A stretch of 64,000 nt of DNA, taken from assembly GCA_964006375.1 (NCBI GenBank), contig OZ023262.1, forward strand, positions 93,073,654 to 93,137,653, written 5' to 3'. This document shows, one piece after another, positions 25,915 through 37,881 of the stretch; positions within the stretch are counted from its first letter, which is position 1; each line of letters starts with the position of its first letter. This DNA comes from Tillus elongatus (Eukaryota; Arthropoda; Insecta; Coleoptera; Cleridae). The notes under the pieces are model-generated. The model saw only the letters and a program-made list of their open reading frames with translations. It was not told where the DNA came from and did not search any database. Both the position numbers and the translations under genes were made by a program.

Positions 25915-27785
25915 CAAAAAACGCTTCTACACAATCACAGCCAAGAAAACCGTCAAGCATTTAACGACGCAAGAAACGCATGTCCGCAATCTTTTTGAGG
26001 AAAAAAACTCGTTTAATAACCACATCAAAAACAAAGTCCTTTCAAGCTTCAACGGCAGCAAACCCTTCTGGATTCTTGCTAAATCTATCTGGAATAATTT
26101 CTGCAAGCGCACGTTCCCACCTATTGTTTCAGGGGATGAAATTGTTTCTACCGCCCTGGGCAAGGCTGAACTTTGTCGCGGATAAAATGGCGGATATCAT
26201 TTCCAAAACTAAAAAGGTACAAAAGATGCTCTCTTCTCTTAATACCAGGACAGCCTCTGACCTTGACGACATCCCAGCAACTGTTCTCAAAAAAATGCGC
26301 ACTTGCGTACCAAACTTGCTCCTGTCCTGACCCGTCTGTTTCAGACATCTTACAATAGCATATTCCCAAGTAACTGGAAAACTGATCGAGTAGAACCAGT
26401 CCCCAAGAAATGATCCAAAGCGTTTCCTAGCAACTACAGGCCTATTTCTCTCTTTTCAGTCGTCTCTAAAGTGATGGAAAAGTATATAAACACCGAATGA
26501 CTAACATTTCTTGAAAAACACAGTCTAATCCACGACAGCAGTATGGATTCCGTCAGCGCAGATCAACTGCTGACCCTCTTTCCTTTGTCATCCATTCTTG
26601 AAACAAGTATATGGAACTACGCGGTGAATCCTAGATTGTTACTATAAACATATCCAAAGCATTCGACCAGGTCTGGCACGCAGCGCTGCTTAATAAACTT
26701 CCGGCGTATGGTCTACCACCAAAACTCTGTACCTGGGCAGCAAATTTCCTCTCCAATCGGAGCATTTCTGTTGTCCTAGATGGCCATTCCTCTAAACTGT
26801 ATCCAATTAATGCAGGAGTCCCTCAAGGGTTAGCTTTAGCCCCTAATTTGTTTTTTGTCCACATCAATGACCTCTTCTCTAACACATCCAACCCAGTTCA
26901 CAGTTACGCGGACGACAGCACGCTCCACTCAATCTTGTCTCTTTAGCCCAATTAGATGAGCATCGCAGACTCATGGAGGGGTCTGTCTCCGTGGACCTCC
27001 AAAAATATATTAGGCTGGGGAAGTAGAAATCTTGTACAATTAAATTCCACCAAATTTTCGTCTTGCTTTCTATATATATCACAAGATATACACCAGTCCT
27101 AGTCCCATCACAATGAACAACCAAGTTACTCAAAGTAATGAGCCCTTTTCACTTGTTGGCTTTTCTGTGTATCGATATCTCAAATGGCACCAACATGTCA
27201 CATCAATTGCAGAAGCGGCTGCTAAGGTATTAGGTTTCATCTTCTGTGCTCGCAAAGAAATTTCACCAGCTAATCTCTATACTTTATATACTTCACAAAT
27301 AAGGCCGAACCTTGAATACTGCTCCCACATCTGGGCTGCCGCTGCCGCTTTTACACACGCTATCCTGGACTCCATTCAGGAGAGAGCTATACGTCTCAAG
27401 GGTGACCCTACCCTCACCCAAAGACCACCATCCCTTGCCCACTGGCCTCTATCTCTTTTATAGATATCTGCACGGGCACTGGAGAGGAGCTTCCTTCCAT
27501 AGTTCCTTCACCTCCTGCCCCCAACAGATCTACCAGGGGAACAGAACGAATGCACGCTTTTACTGTCCAGGTCAGTAGACATAGAGCATCTTGTTATACC
27601 TGCTTTTTTGTCCCGAGGACTTCTAAGTTGTGGAATTCCTTGGCGGCACAGGTTTTTCCTTCTCCTCCAAACCTCCAAGTCCAGACTTAACAAGTTGCGT
27701 CTTCCCTCCTTGTCGACACCCACGGTACGATAATATATAGGGTGTAGTCCATCGTGGTGTCTTGTTGAAATTTAAAAAAAATCAA
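25915..27785 (+). mobile_element. Jockey-like LINE, copy 2 (5' truncated)
   Basis: Same family as 8582-10040 but extends further 5', into the linker between endonuclease and reverse transcriptase (KPFWILAKSIWNNF-like). It ends with the shared cacccacggtacgataata block and an A-rich tail near 27780. Confidence 0.85.
25925..27725 (+). pseudogene. Reverse transcriptase (LINE ORF2) pseudogene
   Basis: Readable blocks in order: linker (SSLNTRTASDLDDIPATVL), then after several stops SNYRPISL-like sequence, a QYGFRQRRSTAD block, ISKAFDQVWHAALLNKL (motif A; its first catalytic Asp reads Asn), YPINAGVPQGLALAP (motif B region) and SYADDSTLHSIL (motif C, intact). The C-terminal region with RPNLEYCSHIWAA and HTLSWTPFRRELYV follows. 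Multiple frameshifts and stops; inactive. Enzyme role: copies the LINE RNA at a nicked chromosomal target. Confidence 0.87.
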
Positions 27786-28216
27786 GTTTTCTTTTTTTAA
27801 TGGAACACCCTTTTTTGTGTTGTATTATTGCACCTTTTATCGAATTATAATTCATGCTTGTAAAACTTATTGTATCGTCCACCGTTTTCAAGTTATTTAA
27901 CATTTGTGACAAACGTCAAAGATCGTGATATGGCAGTTTTTACCAGTATAATTTAAAGTCCCGTGAAAATTAAGCATTCACGAAAGTTTTCGTTTATATT
28001 ATTCATCAAAAAACTTAATAAAATGCCATATACAGGCGCACTTAAATAGTGTCTGAATCTGAAAAAAATTAAATTACCGTAACTCGTTTTTTCAGTGAAG
28101 ATTTATTTAAAAAAAATTCACTAATAGAGAGGTATCAATGGTGAGACTTTACAAAAAATTTTTCAAATGAGCGCGAACTAGGACCCCTAGAACCCAGAGT
28201 CGGGGTCAGTTTAAAT

Positions 28217-28336
<120 letters not shown>

Positions 28337-28497
28337 CCGTCTGATAACTCAAAAAATAATTAACCGATTTCAATGAAACTCAGCAAGTGCCTTTCTTTTA
28401 TTAATGGCTTGGATGCGTTCGTTATCCAAAAAAATCGGACTAGGTTTTCCGGGAAAATTTTGAGTTTTATTTCAAAAAAATAATTTTTATTCAAAAA

Positions 28498-28883
28498 TAA
28501 CAAAGCTGTTTTAATGAAATTTATTATATATGTTGCCTTGGGAGAGAGCTTACTAGGTACCAAAATTCAACTTTTTAGGTTTATAGAAAATTCAGTTATT
28601 CAAATTTTCAGTTTTCTTTCGAAAAAAAATTTTTCTCCAAAAATTACAAAGCTATTTTAATTAAATTTGGGGGATATTTTTCCCCATGATAACAAAGCTG
28701 TTTTAATGAAATTTATTATATATGTTGCCTTGGGAGAGAGCTTACTAGGTACCAAAATTCAACTTTTTAGGTTTATAGAAAATTCAGTTATTCAAATTTT
28801 CAGTTTTCTTTCGAAAAAAATTTTTTCTCCAAAAATTACAAAGCTATTTTAATTAAATTTGGGGGATTTTTTTCCCCATGAAA
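28498..28883. repeat. 193-bp tandem duplication (two units)
   Basis: 28498-28690 and 28691-28883 are nearly identical, starting aacaaagctgttttaatg and ending ttccccatga. Only a handful of differences, so the duplication is recent. Confidence 0.9.
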
Positions 28884-28996
28884 CCTTATAACATGCCCAA
28901 AGTAAACTTTCTAAGTTTATAGAAAATGGAGTTATTTAATTATGAAGCATTAAATAAAAATTCACTACACTAACGCACTTGCTGCGTCCCGAGATT

Positions 28997-29471
28997 TTTT
29001 CAAATGAAACAGTTTATGTTTTAGAAGTAAACGGCATTACCACTGCTCCAACTCTTGTATTATACCCCCTATACCTAAGGACAAAATTTTGAATTTATAA
29101 TTTTTGAAAAAAAAAATACATATTTAAATTAACTTTGGTACAAAAAGCGTAGGAAATAATTAATTTAATTTTGTATACATATTTACATATTCATAGATTT
29201 AATATTTAATAACAATAATAATGGTAATAATAATCGCCTTTGTTCGCAGACCTACTTTACAACTACAAACTATCAACTGGACGTTAAATTGACATTTTTT
29301 CGCTTATATTTTTCTTTACTTAGACTGGTTCAGATTTTCCGTTTTTTTGAGTAAATTTTCACAAAAAAAAATATGCACTAACGAGGAGATCATGACCTTT
29401 GAATTTAAAAAAAATCTTAAAATGAGCTCTTATTAGGACCCCTAGAACATATATCCGGGCTCAGTTATTTT

Positions 29472-29473
<2 letters not shown>
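28997..29473. other. Unassigned; ends in a repeat block
   Basis: 29340-29470 (gagtaaattttcac ... aggacccctagaacatata) is the 5' block of another Helentron-like copy that leads into the next TA tract. The rest is featureless. Confidence 0.5.

Positions 29474-29548
<75 letters not shown>
29474..29548. repeat. (TA)n microsatellite
   Basis: About 75 bp of TA repeat between Helentron-like blocks. Confidence 0.97.
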
Positions 29549-29551
<3 letters not shown>

Positions 29552-29996
29552 CACACCGATAAATAAAAAAATAAATGGGCTGATTTTGGTAAGTACATTC
29601 CTTTGGCAAGTCGCTTGGATAAGTTTGTTGGCAAGAAAAATCTGATCACTCCAAATAGATTAAAAAATGATTTACAATCTTGACTTACCCATTATTTTAA
29701 CTACGAGTGCAAGTGATTACGCTATTGGGGGATAAACAAAATAATGACATCAATAAAGTTTTATGTAATTTTTTATTCGACTTTAGCAACACACCACAGG
29801 GTACAACTGGTGGCACATCAGCAAAGTTAATATTTAAATCTGCGCACTATACTTGATAACCTTTTACCTGAAAAAAACAGATCGATTTCGTTAAATGTTA
29901 AAAAGAAAATTGTTAATCAACAAATGGTACAAGCGGTACCGTGGATGTGAAAGATTTTAAAATTTAGACATTAATGAAACTATATATTACAGAAAT

Positions 29997-30311
29997 GTAC
30001 AAAAACCTACATGGATTAAGGGTGTAATTTGTAAAAAAAAAATTGCCAAAACCACGTATCTGGTAAAAATTCCGTCATTAAATGATATTATCTGGAAGGG
30101 GTATTGAAACCAAATTAAAAAGTTTGTAGTTAGTGACCCTTTGACTTCAGTTGTTGACGACGTGCGGGAAACTACAAACCTCAACAAAAACAAGGACAAT
30201 TTAGTAGGTGAAACAGTGAAGCTGACAACTGCATCAGCAGCCACACATGTGAATACTACAGAGCGACCTAAAGGCGTAGTGAGACCAGTAGAACGTTTAA
30301 CGTATACCTAA
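29997..30311 (+). pseudogene. Gypsy integrase C-terminus remnant
   Basis: A single frame reads VQKPTWIKGVICKKKIAKTT, then YLVKIPSLNDIIWKGY, a TGA stop at 30105-30107, then NQIKKFVVSDPLTS and a tail ending RPKGVVRPVERLTYT before TAA. The order W.KG.I, TTYLV.I, IWKRH..QI is the integrase C-terminal block of Gypsy-type polyproteins, where the IWKRH histidine is expected at the damaged place. It is followed 14 bp later by a polypurine tract and an LTR start. No upstream pol sequence was found, so this is a 3' fragment. Confidence 0.75.
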
Positions 30312-30324
30312 AAACTTTCTTTTG

Positions 30325-30480
30325 TAGGGGAGAAGTGTAATATATTAATAAACTAAGTCAGTTTAACTTGACTTTGTCAATATAGGTGGCCACGTCTGTC
30401 TTCTGCATACTGTATGATTTTTAGGAGCAATGCGCGGTTATTGATACGGATCAGATAACAGTGGTAGAAACACCTTGTAT
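30325..30480 (+). repeat. Polypurine tract and start of an LTR
   Basis: aggggagaag is immediately followed by TGTAATATATTAATAAAC, the expected layout for the 3' LTR of the Gypsy fragment at 29997-30311. The LTR's far end could not be placed; 30480 is only a guess. Confidence 0.5.
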
Positions 30481-30699
30481 TTTCGTTAATCGAGAAAGTT
30501 TAACCTTTGCTTTGTTTTATTTATTTATGCAAATTTCCTAAATATTATAATGGTCTTTTCAGTGTGACGGACGACTGAAAGTTACTATAAAGCATTTTTC
30601 AGAAAAGTCTGTAAAAATCAACGTTTTTCGACCGTCGATTTCAGCCATACTGCTTGACCAAACTGAATATTTAGGATCTTTATTTGACGCAGAATTTTA

Positions 30700-31627
<928 letters not shown>

Positions 31628-31640
<13 letters not shown>

Positions 31641-31918
31641 AGTGCATTATAGTAGTGAATTTTCATAATAATTGGTACATAATAATACACTATTAGTAAG
31701 ATATATTATTAAAGCTAATTCTTTAAATTTAAATGGACCTTGGATATCGGTTTTAGAGTCCCAGTTGGTGATTATTTGAAAAGCATTCTATTTTATATGG
31801 AGCTGAAGAATTAAAATTTGGTCGTAGAAATAATCTGTAAGTACTGAAAGTGCCTTAAAAATTGTGGTACAAATTTAGTGAACGTTACAAAAGTTTATTT
31901 GCAAAAATAATTATTTAT
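31628..31918 (+). repeat. Helentron-like arm
   Basis: Starts gggatgcagcaagtgcatta and shares ggttttagagtcccagttgg with the left arm of 22281-23052. It ends where the mariner at 31919 begins. Confidence 0.75.
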
Positions 31919-32006
31919 TCATTCCGATAAGAAATGTGCTGATAGTCAATGTTTTGTTGGTTTGTAAACAAAAAATGGACTATCAGAACATTTCTTATCG
32001 GAATGA
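31919..32006. repeat. Subterminal palindrome of the mariner
   Basis: cattccgataagaaatgtgc ... and its inverse ... catttcttatcggaatg pair over about 28 bp around a loop with ttgttggtttgtaaacaa. The same palindrome is present at 54190-54278 in the sister element, so it belongs to the family. Confidence 0.85.
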
Positions 32007-32080
32007 GAGAAATGCGGTTTATTATTTCAGTTTATCGGTCGGTTTGATACTTGATAGAACTACCGAAAATTAATTTCACA

Positions 32081-33117
32081 ATGGTGTATTCTGTAGAAGA
32101 AAGAGTTGAAATTTTTTTTTTCAAAAACCATGACTTTGCCAACCGTATCACAAATTTGTTTAATGAACGACATCCGGACAGACGTGTAAAAAAATACATT
32201 TTGGAGTTAGTTGCAAAGTTTCGACAAAGTGGTTCAGTAGTCAACAAAAAACGGGATCCTGAAGGTGAATTTCCGGTTAGAAATGAGACTACTGAGAACA
32301 AATTGCTGTAGACGTGAGCAGGAGAAAATTGGCCACTGTTTCAAACATCAAAAGAATAACTATTCAGCGAATACTGGTGCATCATAAATTTGACCCGTAT
32401 AAAATTCATCTTGTACAACAACTGAATGAAGATGATTTTGATCGGCGGCTGGACTTTTGTGAAGTTATGACTGCACGAATAGCTGATAACGGGAGCTTTC
32501 TGTTCAATATCTGTTTTTCAGACTAGTGTACGTTCCTATTAAATTCTACAGTCAATCGTCATAATTGCCGTTATTGGGCAGATGATAATCCAATAAATTG
32601 TCACAAAGTCCACACTCAAACTCCACAGAAATTAAATGCCTGGACTGGCATTTTTGGAGACCGTTTAATCAAACCAATTTTTCTTGATGGTAATTTTAGT
32701 GGCGAAACGTATTTAGAGTTACTAGAAGATATCGTTTACCCTTTACTAATTGACATTGTTGAAAATGATGATCACTTTCAAGAAAATCAATTAGTGTTTC
32801 AACAAGATGGAGCTCCTCCGCATTTTTCACAACGTGTTAGGGGTTTTTTAAACAAAGTGTTTCCAAAGCAATGGCTTGGGCGTAGAGGTTCTATTGAGTG
32901 GCCCCCTAGATCACCGGATTTAACTCCTTTAGACTTATTTCTATGCGGCCATTTAAATAGTAGAATTTACGCAACAGAACCGAAGTCTCTGGAAGAATTA
33001 CGACGACGCATTGTTGAAGAATGCCGTCTAATAACTCCACAAATGCCTCAGAATGCCAGAGCTGGTTTTGAACAAAATTTGTTCTTTTTGTATGGAAGCT
33101 GGTGGTCAAAAATTTGA
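32081..33117 (+). pseudogene. DD41D mariner transposase with two lesions
   Basis: Starts MVYSVEERVEIFFF. An N-terminal helix-turn-helix (LFNERHPDR ... KFRQSGSVVNKK) is followed by a frameshift near 32300, a second HTH (SNIKRITIQRILVHHKFDPY) and ICFSD, the first catalytic Asp. The next codon is a TAG stop (32524-32526) where Glu is usual. The same frame then stays open to 33117: RLIKPIFLDG, VFQQDGAPPHF (second Asp), WPPRSPDLTPLDLFLCGHLN (third Asp, 41 residues later). About 345 codons in all, normal for the family. Only one shift and one nonsense change separate it from an open frame. Function when intact: cut-and-paste transposition into TA. Confidence 0.9.
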
Positions 33118-33407
33118 ACACATACTTAACTGAATAAACATTTTTGAGCTTTTGGTTTTGTTTTTTAGTTTTTTTAACTAAAAATGGACTAATTAGTGCA
33201 TTTCTTATCACAAAGAATGAAATACGTTCTTCCAACTCCAACTGTGAATAATTTGTAAACCAGTTGATAAAACTTAAAAAAAAAGTGTGCTGAATTCAGA
33301 GAAGAAAGAGCTTTCAAATAATGTAACACTCGACCCATATTCCCTACCCATTTAAAATATAATGGTTGTTGTCACCACCCCTAAGGGATTGCTGTGACAA
33401 GGTTGAG

Positions 33408-33596
33408 AGTAGGTATAGATGATATGTTCTTATGGTATGTTCTTACTCCGCCACCCGCCACCCGCCAGCCAGGTATCAACCCGCCACCGACCTAACATAC
33501 AGCTGTTGTAGACAGCTGAGCTGTCTAATACAGCTGTCGGTTAGGTCGGTGGCGGGTGGCGTGTGGCGGAGTTAGAACATACCATCTATACCTACT
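33408..33596. mobile_element. 189-bp foldback (MITE-like) insertion with 6-bp duplication
   Basis: The ends are inverted: AGTAGGTATAGATGATATG and, inverted from the right, AGTAGGTATAGATGGTATG. GC-rich arms (cgccacccgccac) surround a second small palindrome (cagctgttgtagacagctg). GTTGAG flanks both sides (33402-33407 and 33597-33602). The sister mariner ends at 53.3 and 54.4 kb show the empty site (aaagttgagttttatg). Confidence 0.85.
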
Positions 33597-33714
33597 GTTG
33601 AGTTTTATGTAAAACATGTCCCCCTCAATATCAAAATTGACGTGCTTCAGCGTTTCTTAAAAAAATATATGTGGATGCAAATCGGTCTGTTTCGTTTTCA
33701 CTGCGCCACCCTGT

Positions 33715-34471
33715 ATATCACTAACATAAAAATTGAAGAGCAAGTAATGTTTAAATAATTTTGAACAATTTTGTGTAAAGTCGCGCTATAGTGAGATCCA
33801 TTGAAACATGCCGAAACTTTACCGATGCCAGCATACGTTACACGACACTATAATATTTACCCGTATGTCGTTACTGCATGTTTGTACAAACCACTGAATG
33901 CAAGTAAACCATCGAGGTGTTAACAACACAGTATTGATAGCCACAAGGAGTAGGTCAAACTGTTAGAAACTGAAAATAAACTGCAGTAAGTCAAGTGAAT
34001 AATACAACTACTGCAATTTTAAGATAAATGTATCCGATATATATACACTATGTCAAGTATTGATCCAATAATAAAACAACTTCGGACTAGTTGAAAGAAC
34101 TACGTGAACATAGCAAGCAACAAATGGGTATAAAATGATAAACTACTTGTGATCATATGAGTGAATTGCGATCGAAGCTGACGGAAAAACTCTGTCATAA
34201 GCTTTGTAAAATATATTATAGTTTCTAAAAAAAAAAAATGAATTATATAAGTTTAAAATGTTCAGGCGTAGGAAAAGCGTTGTGGTAGCGAATTTTGATA
34301 TACAGCCTTTGAAATCATTTTACCTCAATTTCTATTATCCTAAAAACCTATATAGTAAATTTGTTATACGATGCAATAAGCTTACCAAGTTTTATACAGT
34401 TTTAAAGCCTACGAGGATGCAACTTTTTTGGAAATCTATATCTTTCCAGAAGCCAGTGATTGGGCTGGCAG
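33715..34471. other. Unassigned stretch
   Basis: No protein motif. 34262-34310 (gaaaagcgttgtggtagcga) is a diverged Helentron-like end. The rest shows nothing recognisable. Confidence 0.4.
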
Positions 34472-34482
34472 CCAAATTTAAT

Positions 34483-34791
34483 GTGTGTGTTTAGTTTCTT
34501 TAACGTCGGCCTATTTCCGCGACTATGGCCAATCTCCAACGCCTGGGAGCAGTTTCACCTCACTATCCTGGAATATTTGCCGAACCCCTGCCTTTCTGTA
34601 AGGAGGGTAGGGATCTTTAACGTGCCCAACATCGCATGGACACGGGACCGACGGCTTTACGCCCCCTCCGAAGGGCGGAACGTGCAGACATTTAACTTGT
34701 ACTGAAAAAGTGAAAGGAGAACCCTGGGATCGAACCCAGTACCCTTCGGTTCAGAGGCACACGTTCTTACCCCTGAACCACCAAGGTTCTC
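34483..34791 (-). repeat. tRNA-derived SINE, copy 3, with 11-bp target duplication
   Basis: Complete head-to-tail minus-strand copy: a head with A box (tggttcaggggtaag) and B box (gggttcgatccc), the body, and a tail ending agaaac. ccaaatttaat flanks both sides (34472-34482 and 34792-34802). It lacks about 48 bp of body present in copy 2. Confidence 0.9.
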
Positions 34792-34942
34792 CCAAATTTA
34801 ATAAAGTTGTTTAAACAAAAAAGGAGCAATAGTTAACATTCTCGTTAACTAAGTAATTGTTGTTTCCTTAACTTGGTGAAACCGTTCCATACTAATTACA
34901 GATGTGGAGACTTTCTGGCTTCACAAATGTTTGTTTTCGTGA

Positions 34943-34981
34943 CTGCAACTGGTTTCGCTGCTTGACTGCATCATCAGACAG
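34943..34981 (-). ncRNA. Hammerhead-type motif, third family
   Basis: On the minus strand: CTGT - CTGATGA - T - GCAG TCAAG CAGC - GAAA - CCAGTT - GCAG. The two core boxes are intact and stem I CTGT/GCAG pairs with one G-U. Stem II has one mismatch, and stem III is short. The triplet before the cleavage point is GTT. Related to 41800-41840. Confidence 0.6.
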
Positions 34982-35035
34982 AATAAAATTAAATTAATTT
35001 ATACGATTTAATGACCACTACAAATAAGAAAAGTT

Positions 35036-35485
35036 CGGGACGCAGAAAGTGCGTTATGGTAGTGAATTTTTATTAAATGCTTCAAATTTGAATAACTCAA
35101 TTTTCTATAAGCTTAGAAAGTTTAGTTTTGATATGTAGTAAGGTCTTTCCTTATTAAAGATATCCACCAAATTGTATTAAAATAAATTTTTTTTTCGAAA
35201 GAAAATTCAAAATTTAAATAACTCAATTTTCTATAAACATAGAGAATTGAATTTTGGTACGTCGTAAGAACTCTCTCAAGGAAACATATCCGTTAAATGT
35301 AATTAAAACAGGTTTGTAATTTTCCGAGAAAAAAATTTTTTTCGAAAAAAACTTAAAATTTGCCCGGAAAACCCTGTCCGATTTTCCTGGCTAACGAAAT
35401 ATTTTAAGTCATTAATAAGATAAAGATACTTGCCGAGTTTCATTGAAATCTGTTTATTATTTTTTGAGTAATCGGATGGATACAT
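35036..35485 (-). repeat. Helentron-like element end and inner block
   Basis: Starts gggacgcagaaagtgcgtta and contains two diverged copies of a block (aactcaattttctataagc and aactcaattttctataaac). It ends with the ttattttttgagtaatcgga block that normally borders the TA tract; here the tract is absent. Confidence 0.75.
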
Positions 35486-35677
35486 ATAATTAGATTATAA
35501 AATTTTAGATACATTTTTATTAGACTTGAAATTTTGTAATGTAAGTAAACAAATTGAGGCCCGATTAATTAAACTTTTAATTTACGGTTTTAGGAATGTG
35601 TATTGTGTAACATGTAACAAATATGTACCTGTTTGGGTAAATAACTGACGAATGGTAGGGCTTCGTTCAATGCGATG
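35486..35677. other. Flank of a transposase fragment
   Basis: No independent feature seen. Confidence 0.3.
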
Positions 35678-35944
35678 TCAAATAGCGTCAACAACATTCT
35701 CTGTTAGAATAGTTGGCCTGCCTGTAGACTTGCCTTTGCAAATACAGTGCTTTTCCTCATCTCGTTTAATAAGGACCAATCTGTGGTTTTTAAAAATATC
35801 GTATGGAATGTTATCCTCAGGAAAAGCTTTAGAACATTGCTCGATGCATGATTGTATCGAAGACCAACTTCCATTTGGATTTCGTGTACCACTGCGAAAA
35901 TGGGCCATTAAAATAAAGGCATCCTGCTCCGGTATGAAAGGCAT
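35678..35944 (-). pseudogene. N-terminal part of a mariner-like transposase
   Basis: Reads MPFIPEQDAFILMAHFRSGT and then RNPNGSWSSIQSCIEQCSKA, FPEDNIPYDIF, CICKGKSTGRPTILTENVVD. This is the first helix-turn-helix plus the GRP linker typical of DUF4817-type mariner relatives. A second Met 12 bp upstream (35956) is possible; MPF fits the family start. The frame ends after 89 codons and no catalytic core follows downstream, so it is a 5' fragment. Role when intact: end recognition. Confidence 0.7.
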
Positions 35945-36415
35945 CTTTACAATCAAGTCTAAAAAAATAGAGCAAATATGTGAATGAACATAACCTCAAC
36001 ATTCCTACACTTTTAATTTACGTAAAAACACAATGAAAATGCAAAGTTTTAATAAAAACTGTTTATTTTTATTGGTCAACAGATAGAAAATTATTTGAAG
36101 AGAGTAAACACTGGTCGGTCTTGGCAAATGCACAATATACATACAAAATAACCGGTCAAAAGGGAAATGAGAGCCGATGGACTGAACTGTCAATTGTCAA
36201 TTGATTTAGTAACTTTGAGGTCCCTAGTCTAGTGTTTTTTTTTGGTTACTTTTTGACTGTCAGCTCATAAAATCATATTCCGCTAAGAGAGGGACAGAAT
36301 CCGGTCACGTGGGACTCGGGAATTAATGAAAGCCCTCTATATAATACATTTAAATTTTAATCAACGTATTACATATTTGACTATAATATTATTAAATTCA
36401 CTTTTAAGTACGAGT
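35945..36415. other. Unassigned; upstream flank of the transposase fragment
   Basis: Probably old element sequence; no terminal repeat recognised. Confidence 0.3.
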
Positions 36416-36450
36416 TGGAGAACCCAATTCATCACAATACAGTTTTTAGA

Positions 36451-36491
36451 CCTGACGATATTTTTGCTAAGAGAGTTAGCGTCATCAGAGG
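36451..36491 (-). ncRNA. Degenerate hammerhead motif, left arm
   Basis: Minus strand: CCT-CTGATGA-C-GCTAACTCTCTTAGC-AAAA, then ATATCGTC-AGG. The first box and stem I are intact; the GAAA box has lost its G. Confidence 0.5.
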
Positions 36492-36529
36492 GATTAATAC
36501 ACTTTGGAGTATTTAGGTAGTTTACTAAT

Positions 36530-36572
36530 CCCTGTGATGACGCTAACTTTGTTAGCGAAACGATTGTCAGAT
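36530..36572 (+). ncRNA. Degenerate hammerhead motif, right arm
   Basis: Plus strand: CCT-GTGATGA-C-GCTAAC TTT GTTAGC-GAAA, then CGATTGTC. Stem II (6 bp) and GAAA are intact, but the first base of the CUGANGA box is G instead of C, which should abolish cleavage. Confidence 0.5.
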
Positions 36573-36912
36573 CTCAAAAATGTATTGTAATGAATTGGGT
36601 TCTTCAAACTGCACTTATCAGTGCTCATCACAGGTTTAACTCTTCACTCATTGAAGTTGTGTGTGTGTGTGTGTTTTGTTTCTTTATTTTCGGCCTATTT
36701 CCGCGACTATAGCCAATCACCGACGCCAGGGAGCACCTCACTATCCTGGAAATTTTGCCGAAACCCTATCTTTCTGTAAGCGGCGTAGGGATATTTAACG
36801 TGCCCAACATCGCATGGAGACGGGACCGACGGCTTTACGCCCCCTCTGAAGGGCGGAACGTGCAGACATTCAACTTGCTCAAATATAATTCCAGAACCTC
36901 GGTTGATGTTAA

Positions 36913-37881
36913 CCCGTTAGCGCCCAGCGTCATATTTATAGGACAATGCATTCTTGAATTTATTACCGGCACTTACCGATACATGATGAATACCGGGTAT
37001 TCCCCGACTAAGAAAAGATACACAACAGCCTGCCAAGCTTGCATTAGTTTGCCCGCATTAGTTATTACAGCTCGGCTCTTGCTGCCTGAACATTATCGTT
37101 TTTTTGTCACTGTGCAGCGTCTGTTTACTTCGGTGAATTTATAGATAATATACGAGGTAAGTAACTTTTTATTGTGACTTTGTCAAGGCATTAGGTCAAG
37201 TTTACTATGGAAAATATAAAATCTATTTGTTTGCGACTTGATTTTTGTGTGTAGGCCTGGAAATCCTGGTGTCATATAAATATGACGCTGGGCGTTTCAG
37301 GGAATATTTGACCATCTTAGCCATTATGTCATAATATATGAATTTTATTTCAGGTTTCATTCTAAATCAACAAAAATGAGAAGGGTATTCAAAACCATGG
37401 AGGAAGCCTGGGAGTATGCGCTTTCAGCGGAATGTGAAGCAGAAATGTTAGCTCTACCACCTGAAGTCGATGAATTGACCGATTAGGAAGAATTTGATGA
37501 TTGAGATTTTGGCATACCTATGGTCACTGACATACCAGGAAATACCACCTTAAGCCATGAGTAATTTATTTTATACATTTTGTTTATTCCTTATTTGATC
37601 ATTTATACTATGCTGCCTTATTTTTTCTCTGTAGAATCGACCTATGTTGTTGTAGTTTTTGAAAAATAAATATTTTAATCACCTTTCAAATTTTACTTTC
37701 ATTCCGCAAAACTATTCATATCCTGCCAGTGTCCTATTTATAGGACAGCTTTTTTGAAAAAAACTAAATCTTTTTGATCATTTTGATCACTCTTACTGAC
37801 TTGAGGTGCAATATAGCAGCAACATATTAAAATTTTATAGAATTTTGACGAAAAAAAAAAAAGAATTTGGGCGTTAATGGG
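36913..37881 (+). mobile_element. 969-bp non-autonomous piggyBac element
   Basis: TTAA on both sides (36909-36912 and 37882-37885). The termini are inverted: CCCGTTAGCGCCCA and, from the right, CCCATTAACGCCCA. Subterminal blocks around cagcgtcatatttatagg recur inverted at 37265-37300 and 37727-37750. SINE copy 2 preserves the empty site (gttgatgttaatgttacag). It retains a 5' coding remnant. Confidence 0.93.
37376..37564 (+). pseudogene. N-terminal remnant of a piggyBac transposase
   Basis: Reads MRRVFKTMEEAWEYALSAEC and then EMLALPPEVDELTD, stop, EEFDD, stop. The acidic PPEVDELTD(D/E)E stretch is typical of the N-terminus of piggyBac-family transposases. An upstream gtaagt (37156) and tttatttcag (37345-37354) suggest a short intron in the 5' leader. 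The DDD catalytic domain is deleted, so the element depends on a transposase supplied elsewhere. Confidence 0.65.

Larger units (their letters stand above)
31919..33714 (+). mobile_element. DD41D Tc1/mariner element (element B), nearly whole
   Basis: The 3' inverted terminal repeat ends caccctgt-TA at 33714. The 5' outer arm is missing: the copy starts at a subterminal palindrome (31919-32006). The internally deleted sister at 53239-54574 supplies the family structure, with about 335-bp inverted ends. The 3' arm is interrupted by a 189-bp foldback insertion (33408-33596). Confidence 0.88.
36416..36644. mobile_element. PLE inverted-end fragment
   Basis: Two diverged inverted arms (gttggagaacccaattcatc / gatgaattgggttcttcaa) meet at about 36498-36527. 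The right side continues with agtgctcatcacaggttt, the PLE end also seen at 12.9 and 42.46 kb. Each arm carries a hammerhead-like motif. Confidence 0.75.

Noticed and set aside
29987..30244. 85-codon frame on the minus strand
   Set aside because: It is the antisense shadow of the Gypsy integrase remnant on the plus strand.
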